This document shows positions 1 to 6,118 of a DNA stretch of 9,982 nucleotides, piece after piece. Positions within the stretch are counted from its first letter, which is position 1; each line of letters begins with the position of its first letter. Position numbers and translations under genes: made by a program. Origin of the DNA: Chloroflexota bacterium (GTDB lineage: Bacteria; Chloroflexota; Anaerolineae; 4572-78; J111); NCBI GenBank assembly GCA_003694775.1, contig RFJV01000078.1, forward strand, positions 1 through 9,982, in the 5' to 3' direction. The notes under the pieces are model-generated. The model was given only the letters and a program-made list of their open reading frames with translations, did no database searches and had not been told where the DNA came from.

Positions 1-755
1 CCCCAACGCCGACCTTCACCCCCACCTTTACGCCAACCCCCTTGCCGACCCCCATCGGAGACGGCGCGGCCCTGCATGTACCCATCCTCATGTACCACTA
101 CATTTCCGACCCGCCCCCCGGCGCCGATGCCATCCGCCGCGACCTGTCTGTGCCGCCGGCGCGCTTCGAAGAGCAGTTGGCCTGGCTCCGGCAAGCCGGC
201 TACCAGACCGTCTCCATGAAAGACGTGGTGTATGCCCTCAGCGGACGGGGAAGCCTGCCGGAAAAGCCGGTCGTCCTCAGCTTTGACGATGGCTACCGCG
301 ACAACTACCAGAACGCCTTCCCCCTGCTGAAAAAATACGGCTTCACCGGCATCTTTTTTGTCTTTACCCAGGTGATTGATGAATACAACGAATCCTACCT
401 GACCTGGGAAATGGTCAGGGAAATGCACCAGGCCGGAATGGAGTTCGGCTCCCACAGCTACCGCCATCTCGACCTGCGGGGGCGGGACGTTGACCTGCTG
501 GTGTACGAAATCGTCGGCTCCAAAGAGGCCATAGAGGAACGCATCGGCGAGCCGGTTCGCTTCTTCTGCTACCCCTCCGGCCGGTACGACGAGATGACCG
601 TCCGGGTGCTGGAATCCGCGGACTTCTGGGCCGCGGTCACCACCCAATGGGGCGCGGATTTTACCTTCGCCGACCGGTTCGAAATCCCCCGTATCCGCAT
701 CCACGGCGACACCACCCTGGAACAGTTCGCCGCGATAATGGAGTCTTTAGAGTAA
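1..755 (+). CDS. Polysaccharide deacetylase (NodB-like), secreted, 5' end outside window
   Basis: This is a carbohydrate esterase family 4 type deacetylase, which removes N- or O-acetyl groups from cell-wall or extracellular polysaccharide using a bound metal. The NodB signature is complete. A Ser-Phe-Asp-Asp-Gly-Tyr motif (bases 279-296) holds the catalytic base and metal aspartates. A His-Ser-x-x-His metal motif begins near base 453. A Phe-Cys-Tyr-Pro-Ser-Gly-x-Tyr-Asp segment follows near base 564. The frame is open to the left edge, and its first 14 or so codons encode only Pro, Thr and Phe with one Leu. This is a low-complexity linker, as commonly found between a signal peptide or lipobox and the catalytic domain of surface proteins. 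The TTG at 42 lies inside this linker and is probably not the start. The gene ends 13 bases before the next one on the same strand. The family is certain; the exact substrate is not. Confidence 0.9.
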   Translation, partial: PTPTFTPTFTPTPLPTPIGDGAALHVPILMYHYISDPPPGADAIRRDLSVPPARFEEQLAWLRQAGYQTVSMKDVVYALSGRGSLPEKPVVLSFDDGYRDNYQNAFPLLKKYGFTGIFFVFTQVIDEYNESYLTWEMVREMHQAGMEFGSHSYRHLDLRGRDVDLLVYEIVGSKEAIEERIGEPVRFFCYPSGRYDEMTVRVLESADFWAAVTTQWGADFTFADRFEIPRIRIHGDTTLEQFAAIMESLE

Positions 756-768
756 CTGCCTGGCTTAT

Positions 769-2478
769 ATGACCTTTGATTCTTTTGCCGTCGCGGCGAT
801 GGCCGCGGAACTGCGCCAGACCATTCTCAACGGACGGGTACAGCGGGTCGTGCAGGTCAACAGCCTGACCTACGGTCTGGAAATTTTTGTCCACCCGACC
901 CGTCACTACCTGCTCATTTCGGTAGAGCCGCAGTCGCCCCGCCTGCACCTTTCGGCAGAAAAGACCCGCCGCGGGATGGGCAACGAAACCCCGCTGATGC
1001 TGGTTCTGCGCAAGTATCTGCGCGGGGCGCGGCTCAAGTCCATTGACCAGCCGGCCTACGAGCGCATCCTCTACTTCCATTTTCTCAGCCCGTTCGGCCC
1101 GGTGTCGCTGGCCGTGGAAATGCTGGGCACCCGGAGCAACCTGGTGCTGATGGAAGCCGACCGCTCTATCCTCGGCGCGGCCCGTCTGTCCAAACCGGAA
1201 GAGGGCCGGTCCGGGCGGGTCATCCTGCCGAACTTCCCCTATCTGCCCCCGCCGCCGCAGGACAAACTCACCCCGCCGGAGCTGACCGAAGCCGCCCTGC
1301 GGCAGGAGCTGGCCGAAGCATCGCCCGAACTGCCGCTGGCCCGGCTTCTGCCCGGCATTGTCCGGGGAGTCAGCCCGTTTCTGGCCCGCGAAATTGTGTA
1401 CCGGGCCTGCGGACGCACCGATGTCCGGGCCGGAGAGCTGTCCGACGTGCCGGCCTTGCTGTCTGCCTTTGGCGACCTGCTGGCCTGTCTGCGCGATAAC
1501 CGCTGGACCCCCACCCTGGCCCTGGACGAGTCGGGCCAGCCGGTGGCCTTTGCCCCTTACCCGCTCCACCATCTTGGGCCGACCCGCCATACCGGGAGCT
1601 TTTCCGAGGCGGTGGAAACCTATTTTGCCGGGGTTGCCACAGGCTATGCCGCGGCCAAGGCCCCGCTCCACGAGGCCATTCAGGCGGCCAGAGAGCGGCT
1701 GGCCCGCCGCCGGGAACGTTTACAGCAAGACGCCGCCGCCCACGCCGACCCGGACCTGCTCCGGCAGAAAGGGGAAGCGGTGCTGGCCTACGCCCACCAG
1801 ATCCAACCGGGGCAAACCCGGCTGTCCGTTCCGTGGGGAATGGATGGCGAAATGCTGACCATCGAGCTGGAGCCAGACCTGTCGCCGGCAGAAAATGCCC
1901 GGCGGTACTTCCAGCAATACCGCAAGGCGGGGCGGGCCGGGGAGGAGATTCCGGCCCAACTGGCGCGGGTCGAAATGGAAGAGGCCTACCTGGAGCAGTT
2001 GGCCCAGGACCTGGACATGGCCGAAGACCGGCCCGAAATTGAGGCTGTAGCCGCGGCCCTGGCAGAAGCCGGATTTATCCGGCCCGGCGGCAGAAAACGG
2101 GCCTCACGGCTGGCCTCCCGCTTTCTGCGCCTGACCGCGCCAGACGGGGCCACGGTGTGGGTGGGCAAAAACGCCGCCCAGAACGCCCATCTGACCTTCA
2201 AACAGGCGTCGCCGGACGACCTGTGGCTTCACGCGCGAGGCATTCCCGGCGCGCACGTGGTCATTCCCACCGCGGAGGGATTGCCGTCGGAGGAGGATGT
2301 GCTGTGGGCCGCGGGAGTGGCGGCCTACTACTCACGCGGTCGCCACGATACGGCTGTGGAAGTGGATGTCACGCTGAAAAAATATGTCCGGGCCATCAAG
2401 GGCGCGCCGGCAGGGCTGGTCACCTACCGCAACGAAACCACCCTGCGCGTTGCCCCCCTGGCTCCAGACATTGAGTAG
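769..2478 (+). CDS. rqcH: RqcH/NFACT family ribosome quality control protein
   Basis: This is the bacterial homologue of eukaryotic NEMF/Rqc2 (older name: fibronectin-binding protein A). In characterised bacteria RqcH binds obstructed 50S subunits carrying peptidyl-tRNA and recruits Ala-tRNA to add C-terminal alanine tails. At 569 residues it is the normal size. The NFACT-N domain spans about 1-200 and contains the stretch around Thr-Arg-Arg-Gly-Met-Gly-Asn (66-72). A helix-hairpin-helix stretch (Leu-Leu-Pro-Gly-Ile...Ser-Pro-Phe-Leu-Ala-Arg-Glu) lies at 193-208. A charged coiled coil at about 295-435 contains the family motif Leu-Ser-Pro-x-Glu-Asn-Ala (371-377). The NFACT-R domain at about 445-565 has Val-Gly-Lys-Asn...Asp-Leu-Trp-Leu-His-Ala-Arg (465-490). 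The position equivalent to the conserved Asp-Arg pair is Glu98-Arg99. The ATG at 769 is the only good start, though the ribosome site is weak. It may be cotranscribed with the deacetylase. Confidence 0.93.
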   Translation: MTFDSFAVAAMAAELRQTILNGRVQRVVQVNSLTYGLEIFVHPTRHYLLISVEPQSPRLHLSAEKTRRGMGNETPLMLVLRKYLRGARLKSIDQPAYERILYFHFLSPFGPVSLAVEMLGTRSNLVLMEADRSILGAARLSKPEEGRSGRVILPNFPYLPPPPQDKLTPPELTEAALRQELAEASPELPLARLLPGIVRGVSPFLAREIVYRACGRTDVRAGELSDVPALLSAFGDLLACLRDNRWTPTLALDESGQPVAFAPYPLHHLGPTRHTGSFSEAVETYFAGVATGYAAAKAPLHEAIQAARERLARRRERLQQDAAAHADPDLLRQKGEAVLAYAHQIQPGQTRLSVPWGMDGEMLTIELEPDLSPAENARRYFQQYRKAGRAGEEIPAQLARVEMEEAYLEQLAQDLDMAEDRPEIEAVAAALAEAGFIRPGGRKRASRLASRFLRLTAPDGATVWVGKNAAQNAHLTFKQASPDDLWLHARGIPGAHVVIPTAEGLPSEEDVLWAAGVAAYYSRGRHDTAVEVDVTLKKYVRAIKGAPAGLVTYRNETTLRVAPLAPDIE

Positions 2479-2499
2479 GGCAACGGCCAGCCGTTGCCC
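2478..2499. terminator. Palindrome between convergent genes, possible bidirectional terminator
   Basis: GGGCAACGGC is followed two bases later by its exact reverse complement, beginning at the last base of the rqcH stop codon. In RNA it would form nine pairs with a four-base loop on either strand. It sits in the 32-base gap between two convergent genes, where a shared terminator is expected. There is no U-tract on either side, so it is not a canonical intrinsic terminator. Confidence 0.45.
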
Positions 2500-2510
2500 G
2501 GCAATACCGG

Positions 2511-3257
2511 CTATTCGGCTGTTTCCACGTACGGCACGCGGAGCTTGACCGGCTCGGCTTTGGCCCGCAGTCGCAGGTTGAGCGCCTCCACCAGCACCGA
2601 AAAGCCCATGGCAAAATAGATGTATCCCTTGGGGATGTGGAACTGCAAACCTTCCGCCACCAGGGAAAAGCCAATCAACAGCAGAAAGCTCAGGGCCAGC
2701 ATTTTGACCGTAGGATGGCGGTTGACAAAACTGCTGACCGCTTCGGCGGCCCACAGCATTATCAGCACCGCAATCACCACTGCAATCACCATTATCGACA
2801 GGTGCTCTGCCATTCCCACCGCGGTAATCACCGAGTCCAGGGAAAAGACAACATCCAGCAGAAGAATCTGGAAAATGACCCCCCAGAAGGACACCCTGAG
2901 CCGCGCCTCGGCGTGTCCCTCCTCGCCCTCCAGCTTTTCGTGAATTTCATAGGTGCTCTTGCCCAGCAGGAACAGGCCGCCGGCCAGCAAAATCAGGTCC
3001 CGGCCTGATACCGGATGGTGGAACACAGTAAACAGCGGCTGGGTCAGGCCGATTATCCAGGCCAGAGAAAACAGCAGACCAATACGGACAAACATTGCCA
3101 GGGACAGGCCGGTTTGTCTGGCCTTTTTCTGCTGGTGCTGAGGCAGTTTCCCCGCCAGAATGGAGATGAAGATGATGTTGTCGATACCCAGAACGATTTC
3201 CAGTACAACCAGAGTAACCAGGGCTACCCAGCCCTGCGGGTCGGTTATCCACTCCAT
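2511..3257 (-). CDS. TerC/Alx family integral membrane protein
   Basis: This is a 248-residue polytopic inner-membrane protein of the TerC family (seven predicted hydrophobic segments at about 11-31, 48-71, 87-100, 125-147, 151-172, 184-203 and 211-228). The family hallmark acidic residues within the membrane are present: Gly-Ile-Asp-Asn (24-27) in the first segment, and Asp135 and Asp141 in the Leu-Asp-Val-Val-Phe-Ser-Leu-Asp-Ser stretch. Characterised members (Alx of E. coli, the Bacillus TerC proteins) act in manganese export or in supplying metal to secreted enzymes. The exact substrate here cannot be read from sequence. The ATG has a GGAG site eight bases upstream. The gene follows the cysteine synthase by 37 bases on the same strand and is probably the last gene of that operon, which may be incidental to sulfur metabolism. 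Confidence 0.9.
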   Translation of the reverse strand: MEWITDPQGWVALVTLVVLEIVLGIDNIIFISILAGKLPQHQQKKARQTGLSLAMFVRIGLLFSLAWIIGLTQPLFTVFHHPVSGRDLILLAGGLFLLGKSTYEIHEKLEGEEGHAEARLRVSFWGVIFQILLLDVVFSLDSVITAVGMAEHLSIMVIAVVIAVLIMLWAAEAVSSFVNRHPTVKMLALSFLLLIGFSLVAEGLQFHIPKGYIYFAMGFSVLVEALNLRLRAKAEPVKLRVPYVETAE

Positions 3258-3294
3258 GTGCTAATCTCCAGTTTTTCACCGTCCGACCGGCCGG

Positions 3295-4251
3295 CTACCC
3301 GGCGATGCTCAGGTATTTTTCGCCGCCATCGGGGAAGATGGTCACAATCACGCTGTCTTTGTGCAGGGTTTTCGCCAGCTCAATCGCGGCCCAGGCCGCC
3401 GCGCCGGCAGAGTACCCCACAAACAGGCCCTCTTCCTGGGCCAGCCGGCGGGCCATCTCGTGGGCGTCGTCGGGGCGGACGGGAATTTTACGGTCCGGGA
3501 AATGCGGGTCGTAAATACCGGGCACAATGCTGGTTTCCATATGCTTCAACCCCTCGATGATAGCCAGCTCGTCTGCCGGCTCCACGGCTATCACTTCTAC
3601 CGCCGGGTTGAGGTTCTTCAGCCGCCGGCCAGTGCCCATCAGCGTGCCGCTGGTACCGATACCGGCCACAAAATGGGTCACGGCCCCGCCGGTCTGCCGC
3701 CAGATTTCCAGGCCGGTGGTGTGGTAGTGGGACTGCCAGTTAGCCGGGTTGTTGTACTGGTCGGGGTAGAAGTACCGTTCCGGTTCCCGGTTGACCAGCT
3801 CGCGGGCGGCGCGGATGGCCCCATCGATGCCCTCCAGCGGGTCGGTCAGGAGCAGGTCTGCGCCGTAGGCCAGCAGAATCCCCTTCCGTTCCCGGCTGAC
3901 GTTTTCCGGCATAACCAGCTTGACCCGGTAGCCTTTGGCCGCGCCAATCATTGCCAGGGCAATACCGGTATTGCCCGATGTGGCCTCGATGATGGTTTTA
4001 TCCGGCGTCAGCAGGCCGCGGCGTTCGCCGTCTTCAATCATTGCCAGTGCGGGGCGGGCCTTGACCGACCCGCTGGCGTTGAACCATTCGGCTTTGGCAA
4101 ATACCACCACGTTTGGCGACACGCCCTCGGCCGCGGCTATGCGGTGCAGAGGAAGCAGGGGCGTGTCGCCGATGCGCGACAGCAGGGTGTCGCCCATTGC
4201 CGGGGCGGGCCGGGTGGTGGGTTGGTGTGTCGTTTCGATGGCTGTTAGCAT
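3295..4251 (-). CDS. cysM: CysM-like PLP-dependent cysteine synthase (CysO-thiocarboxylate type)
   Basis: This fold-type II PLP enzyme of 318 residues makes cysteine from an activated serine and a sulfur donor. The PLP lysine is Lys64 in Gly-Ser-Val-Lys. The substrate/phosphate loop Thr-Ser-Gly-Asn-Thr-Gly is at 91-96. The glycine-rich PLP-phosphate loop Gly-Ile-Gly-Thr-Ser-Gly-Thr is at 197-203. By memory-based alignment it follows mycobacterial CysM, which uses O-phosphoserine and CysO thiocarboxylate, through segments such as Asn-Pro-Ala-Asn...Ser-His-Tyr and Val-Pro-x-x-Tyr-Asp-Pro. Lys236 appears to align with the O-phosphoserine-binding Arg220 of that enzyme. Position downstream of a CysO-like carrier and its activating enzyme supports this assignment over an ordinary O-acetylserine/sulfide enzyme. 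The start is the ATG at 4251, preceded by AAGGGGG five bases away. The frame runs further upstream only through a heptamer repeat. Substrate preference is inferred. Confidence 0.88.
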   Translation of the reverse strand: MLTAIETTHQPTTRPAPAMGDTLLSRIGDTPLLPLHRIAAAEGVSPNVVVFAKAEWFNASGSVKARPALAMIEDGERRGLLTPDKTIIEATSGNTGIALAMIGAAKGYRVKLVMPENVSRERKGILLAYGADLLLTDPLEGIDGAIRAARELVNREPERYFYPDQYNNPANWQSHYHTTGLEIWRQTGGAVTHFVAGIGTSGTLMGTGRRLKNLNPAVEVIAVEPADELAIIEGLKHMETSIVPGIYDPHFPDRKIPVRPDDAHEMARRLAQEEGLFVGYSAGAAAWAAIELAKTLHKDSVIVTIFPDGGEKYLSIAG

Positions 4252-4256
4252 AAAGA

Positions 4257-4263
4257 CCCCCTT
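4257..4263 (-). promoter_or_regulatory. Ribosome binding site fixing the cysM start
   Basis: AAGGGGG on the minus strand lies five bases before the ATG at 4251. It decides between this start and longer in-frame versions reaching 4431, which would add about 60 residues read out of repeat DNA and out of the end of the preceding gene. Confidence 0.75.
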
Positions 4264-4269
4264 ATAAAA

Positions 4270-4332
4270 GGATGAAGGATGAAGGCGGAAGGATGAAGGT
4301 TGAAGGATGAAGGTTGAAGGTTGAAGATTGAA
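4270..4332. repeat. Nine-unit heptamer tandem array in the cysM leader
   Basis: Nine consecutive 7-base units lie in exact register with consensus GG(A/T)TGAA on the plus strand. In order they are GGATGAA, GGATGAA, GGCGGAA, GGATGAA, GGTTGAA, GGATGAA, GGTTGAA, GGTTGAA, GATTGAA. A decayed tenth unit may follow. The array fills most of the 103-base gap between the moeB-like stop and the cysM ribosome site. It is simple-sequence DNA; no protein is supported from it. Confidence 0.85.
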
Positions 4333-4354
4333 GATGAGGTAGCCTTCCAATATT

Positions 4355-5569
4355 CTAGCTAAAAGCGGGTTGGTGTGCTCCGTTACCGGACGCTTCCGGG
4401 TGCGGGATACCGCAGAACTGCTGGTAGTCAATCAGTTCTGTCACGGTGGGATGGTCGCCGCAAACGGGGCAGTTGTGATTTTTGGGTACTTTCAGGGTGC
4501 GGAACTCGGCATCCAGCGCGTCGTACAGCAGAAGACGACCGACCAGCGGGTCGCCCTTGCCCAGGATGAGCTTGATGGCTTCTGCGGCCTGCAAACTGCC
4601 GATGACTCCCGGCAGAACGCCCAGCACGCCCCCTTCGGCACAGCTTGGCACTTCACCGGGTGGCGGCGGGTCGGGATACAGACAGCGGTAGCACGGCCCG
4701 CCGCGGCTGGTATCGTACACCGTGACCTGTCCCTCAAAGCGGAAAATACTGCCGTCGACCAGCGGTTTGCCCAGCAGAACGCAGGCATCGTTCACCAGAT
4801 AGCGGGTGGGGAAGTTGTCCGACCCGTTGATGACGATGTCGTACTGGCTGATGATGTCGAAGGCGTTCTGGCTGGTAATCTGGGTCTGGTGGCCTACTAC
4901 TTTTACATCCGGGTTGAGCTGGGCGATGGCCCGGGCCGCGGACTCCACTTTGGGCGTGTCCACATCTTCCAGGCGGTGGATAATCTGCCGCTGGAGGTTG
5001 CTGGTATCCACCACATCGAAATCCACAATGCCGATAGTTCCCACACCGGCCGCGGCCAGGTAAATGGCGGCTGGACTGCCCAGGCCGCCCGCGCCGATGA
5101 GCAGAACTCTGGCATCGAGCAGTTTTAGCTGGCCCTCTTCGCCCACTTCCGGCATAATGGTGTGCCGGCTGTAGCGGTGACGCTGGTCTTCGCTGAGCAT
5201 CCGGGGGGTAGAGAAGGGGTAGCCGGCATTTTTCCAGGCGGAAAAGCCGCCGGCCACAGACACCACCCGGCGGTAGCCCATCTGCTGTAAATCGCGCGCC
5301 GCCAGCAGACTGCGCACGCCGCCGGCGCACAGCAGAGCCACCGGACGGTCCCGGTCGGGGACGTAGGTTTCGATTTGCAGTTCCAGAAAACCGCGGGTGA
5401 TGTGCAGGGAGCCTTCAATGCGTCCCTGTGCCCATTCGTCCGTTTCGCGGACATCTACCAGCACCAGGTCGGGATTTTTCTGGAGCAGGTCATGCAGTTG
5501 GTGCACGTCGATTTCCGGGATTTCTCGCCTCAACCTGGCGATTAGCTGGTCGCTGGTGATGTAGCTCAT
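4355..5569 (-). CDS. moeB: Rhodanese-MoeB/MoeZ fusion, sulfur carrier adenylyltransferase/sulfurtransferase
   Basis: This E1-like enzyme activates the C-terminus of a ubiquitin-fold sulfur carrier with ATP and then thiolates it. The N-terminal rhodanese domain (about 15-117) carries the active loop Cys81-Ala-Gly-Gly-Val-Arg86, a good CxxGxR persulfide loop. The MoeB/ThiF domain (about 125-395) has the nucleotide loop Gly-Ala-Gly-Gly-Leu-Gly (159-164), Ser-Asn-Leu-Gln-Arg-Gln (190-195), Asp251, two zinc Cys pairs (293/296 and 367/370) and Cys310 in Ser-Cys-Ala-Glu-Gly-Gly. Cys310 matches the catalytic-Cys region of MOCS3-type enzymes. The rhodanese is N-terminal, whereas MOCS3, Uba4 and MoeZ carry it at the C-terminus. 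A TAAAGGAGG site (5583-5575) overlaps the stop of the carrier gene, five bases before this ATG, so the two are translationally linked. The partner is almost certainly the carrier encoded just upstream. Confidence 0.92.
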   Translation of the reverse strand: MSYITSDQLIARLRREIPEIDVHQLHDLLQKNPDLVLVDVRETDEWAQGRIEGSLHITRGFLELQIETYVPDRDRPVALLCAGGVRSLLAARDLQQMGYRRVVSVAGGFSAWKNAGYPFSTPRMLSEDQRHRYSRHTIMPEVGEEGQLKLLDARVLLIGAGGLGSPAAIYLAAAGVGTIGIVDFDVVDTSNLQRQIIHRLEDVDTPKVESAARAIAQLNPDVKVVGHQTQITSQNAFDIISQYDIVINGSDNFPTRYLVNDACVLLGKPLVDGSIFRFEGQVTVYDTSRGGPCYRCLYPDPPPPGEVPSCAEGGVLGVLPGVIGSLQAAEAIKLILGKGDPLVGRLLLYDALDAEFRTLKVPKNHNCPVCGDHPTVTELIDYQQFCGIPHPEASGNGAHQPAFS

Positions 5570-5580
5570 TGTAGCCTCCT

Positions 5581-5856
5581 TTACCTGCCGCCGGCCATTG
5601 CCGGGATGATAGACACCTCGTCCCGGTCGGAAACCGGCGTGTCGCCGCCCTGCAGGGTGCGGATTTCTTCATCGTTCAGAAAAACGTTGACATATCGCTT
5701 GATATTGCCGTTTTCGTCCAGCAGTTTGGACTGGATACCCGGATACTGGGCCTCCAGGTTCTGAATCAGTTCGTTGATGGTGCCCCCCTGGGCCTGGACC
5801 TTGCTTTGACCGTTGGTGTATCGCCGCAAGGGGCTGGGAATTCGGACTGTAGCCAT
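5581..5856 (-). CDS. cysO: CysO-like ubiquitin-fold sulfur carrier ending Gly-Gly-Arg
   Basis: This 91-residue MoaD/ThiS-superfamily sulfur carrier has a C-terminus expected to be adenylated and converted to a thiocarboxylate that donates sulfur. From memory it resembles mycobacterial CysO through most of its length. Shared features are an Arg-Ile-Pro start, Thr-x-Gly-Gln near 14-17, Asp-Leu/Asn-Leu-Glu-Ala-x-Tyr near 33-38, an Arg-Tyr/Phe-Val-Asn-Val stretch at 54-58, Asn-Asp-Glu at 61-63 and the ending Ile-Pro-Ala-x-Ala-Gly-Gly. Unlike mature carriers, the Gly89-Gly90 pair is followed by Arg91, so the terminus would need trimming before activation. The ATG at 5856 has GAGGAG nine bases upstream. 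The longer frame to 5958 reads only terminator and repeat DNA. It is the first gene after the attenuator leader, and an 11-base gap separates it from the activating enzyme. Molybdopterin or thiamine carriers are the alternatives, but the neighbours favour cysteine. Confidence 0.88.
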   Translation of the reverse strand: MATVRIPSPLRRYTNGQSKVQAQGGTINELIQNLEAQYPGIQSKLLDENGNIKRYVNVFLNDEEIRTLQGGDTPVSDRDEVSIIPAMAGGR

Positions 5857-5870
5857 GGTCGGATACTCCT

Positions 5871-5912
5871 CGTTAATTGTAAATTTTGAATGGTTAATGG
5901 TTAATTTTGAAT
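5871..5912. repeat. Second, AT-rich period-7 array, in the cysO leader
   Basis: Six consecutive 7-base units in register: CGTTAAT, TGTAAAT, TTTGAAT, GGTTAAT, GGTTAAT, TTTGAAT. The third and sixth units are identical, as are the fourth and fifth. The array lies between the leader terminator and the cysO ribosome site, directly before the site, as the other array does before cysM. It is more decayed and more AT-rich than the 4270 array. Confidence 0.6.
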
Positions 5913-5946
5913 GAGCAGTGGGCCGAACTACCTTGCTCCCCTGAAC

Positions 5947-5980
5947 AAAAAAGCTCATCGCCTTGACGGACGATGAGCTT
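5947..5980 (-). terminator. Intrinsic terminator inside the cysO leader
   Basis: On the minus strand AAGCTCATCG (5980-5971) is followed after ten bases by its perfect complement CGATGAGCTT (5960-5951), and the T run continues to 5947. It is a textbook Rho-independent terminator with a 10-bp stem. It lies about 90 bases before the cysO start and downstream of a promoter in the same direction. Transcripts ending here would not include the operon, so it is an attenuator. It is not simply the end of the suf operon, because a promoter intervenes. Confidence 0.88.
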
Positions 5981-6118
5981 CAATAACCGGGTACATGTAT
6001 ATGGATGATGGAATTACGAACAGCGAAACTTTATGGCGTTCTGGCTGAGAGTCTCATCGTCGGCAAGGCACGGCGATGCGGGCAACCGTAGCCGCCGCTC
6101 TCAGCCGGGAGAACGGCG

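Noticed and set aside
42..44. TTG at 42 as the true start of the deacetylase
   Set aside because: The frame is open upstream and the upstream codons continue the same Pro/Thr linker; no ribosome site is seen.
661..1671. Long minus-strand ORF (336 aa) opposite the deacetylase and rqcH
   Set aside because: It lies antisense to two well-supported genes. Its composition is Gln/Gly/Arg-rich, as expected of a GC-rich shadow frame, and it has no recognisable motif.
3361..4248. Plus-strand ORF (295 aa) opposite cysM
   Set aside because: It is a mirror frame of a clear PLP enzyme with no ribosome site or domain signature.
4252..4431. N-terminal extension of cysM by about 60 residues
   Set aside because: The extra residues repeat Gln-Pro-Ser-Ser-Phe-like units translated from the heptamer array and overlap the end of the moeB-like gene. 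A strong ribosome site precedes the ATG at 4251.
5857..5958. N-terminal extension of the sulfur carrier
   Set aside because: It would begin inside the terminator hairpin and pass through repeat DNA. The family's normal N-terminus matches the ATG at 5856.
6043..6106. CTGAGA in the leader as a TPP riboswitch, or the leader as a SAM, cobalamin or molybdenum-cofactor riboswitch
   Set aside because: The other conserved blocks of these riboswitches are absent. The CTGAGA is simply part of a 9-bp stem, and the Cys-rich ORF gives a better explanation.
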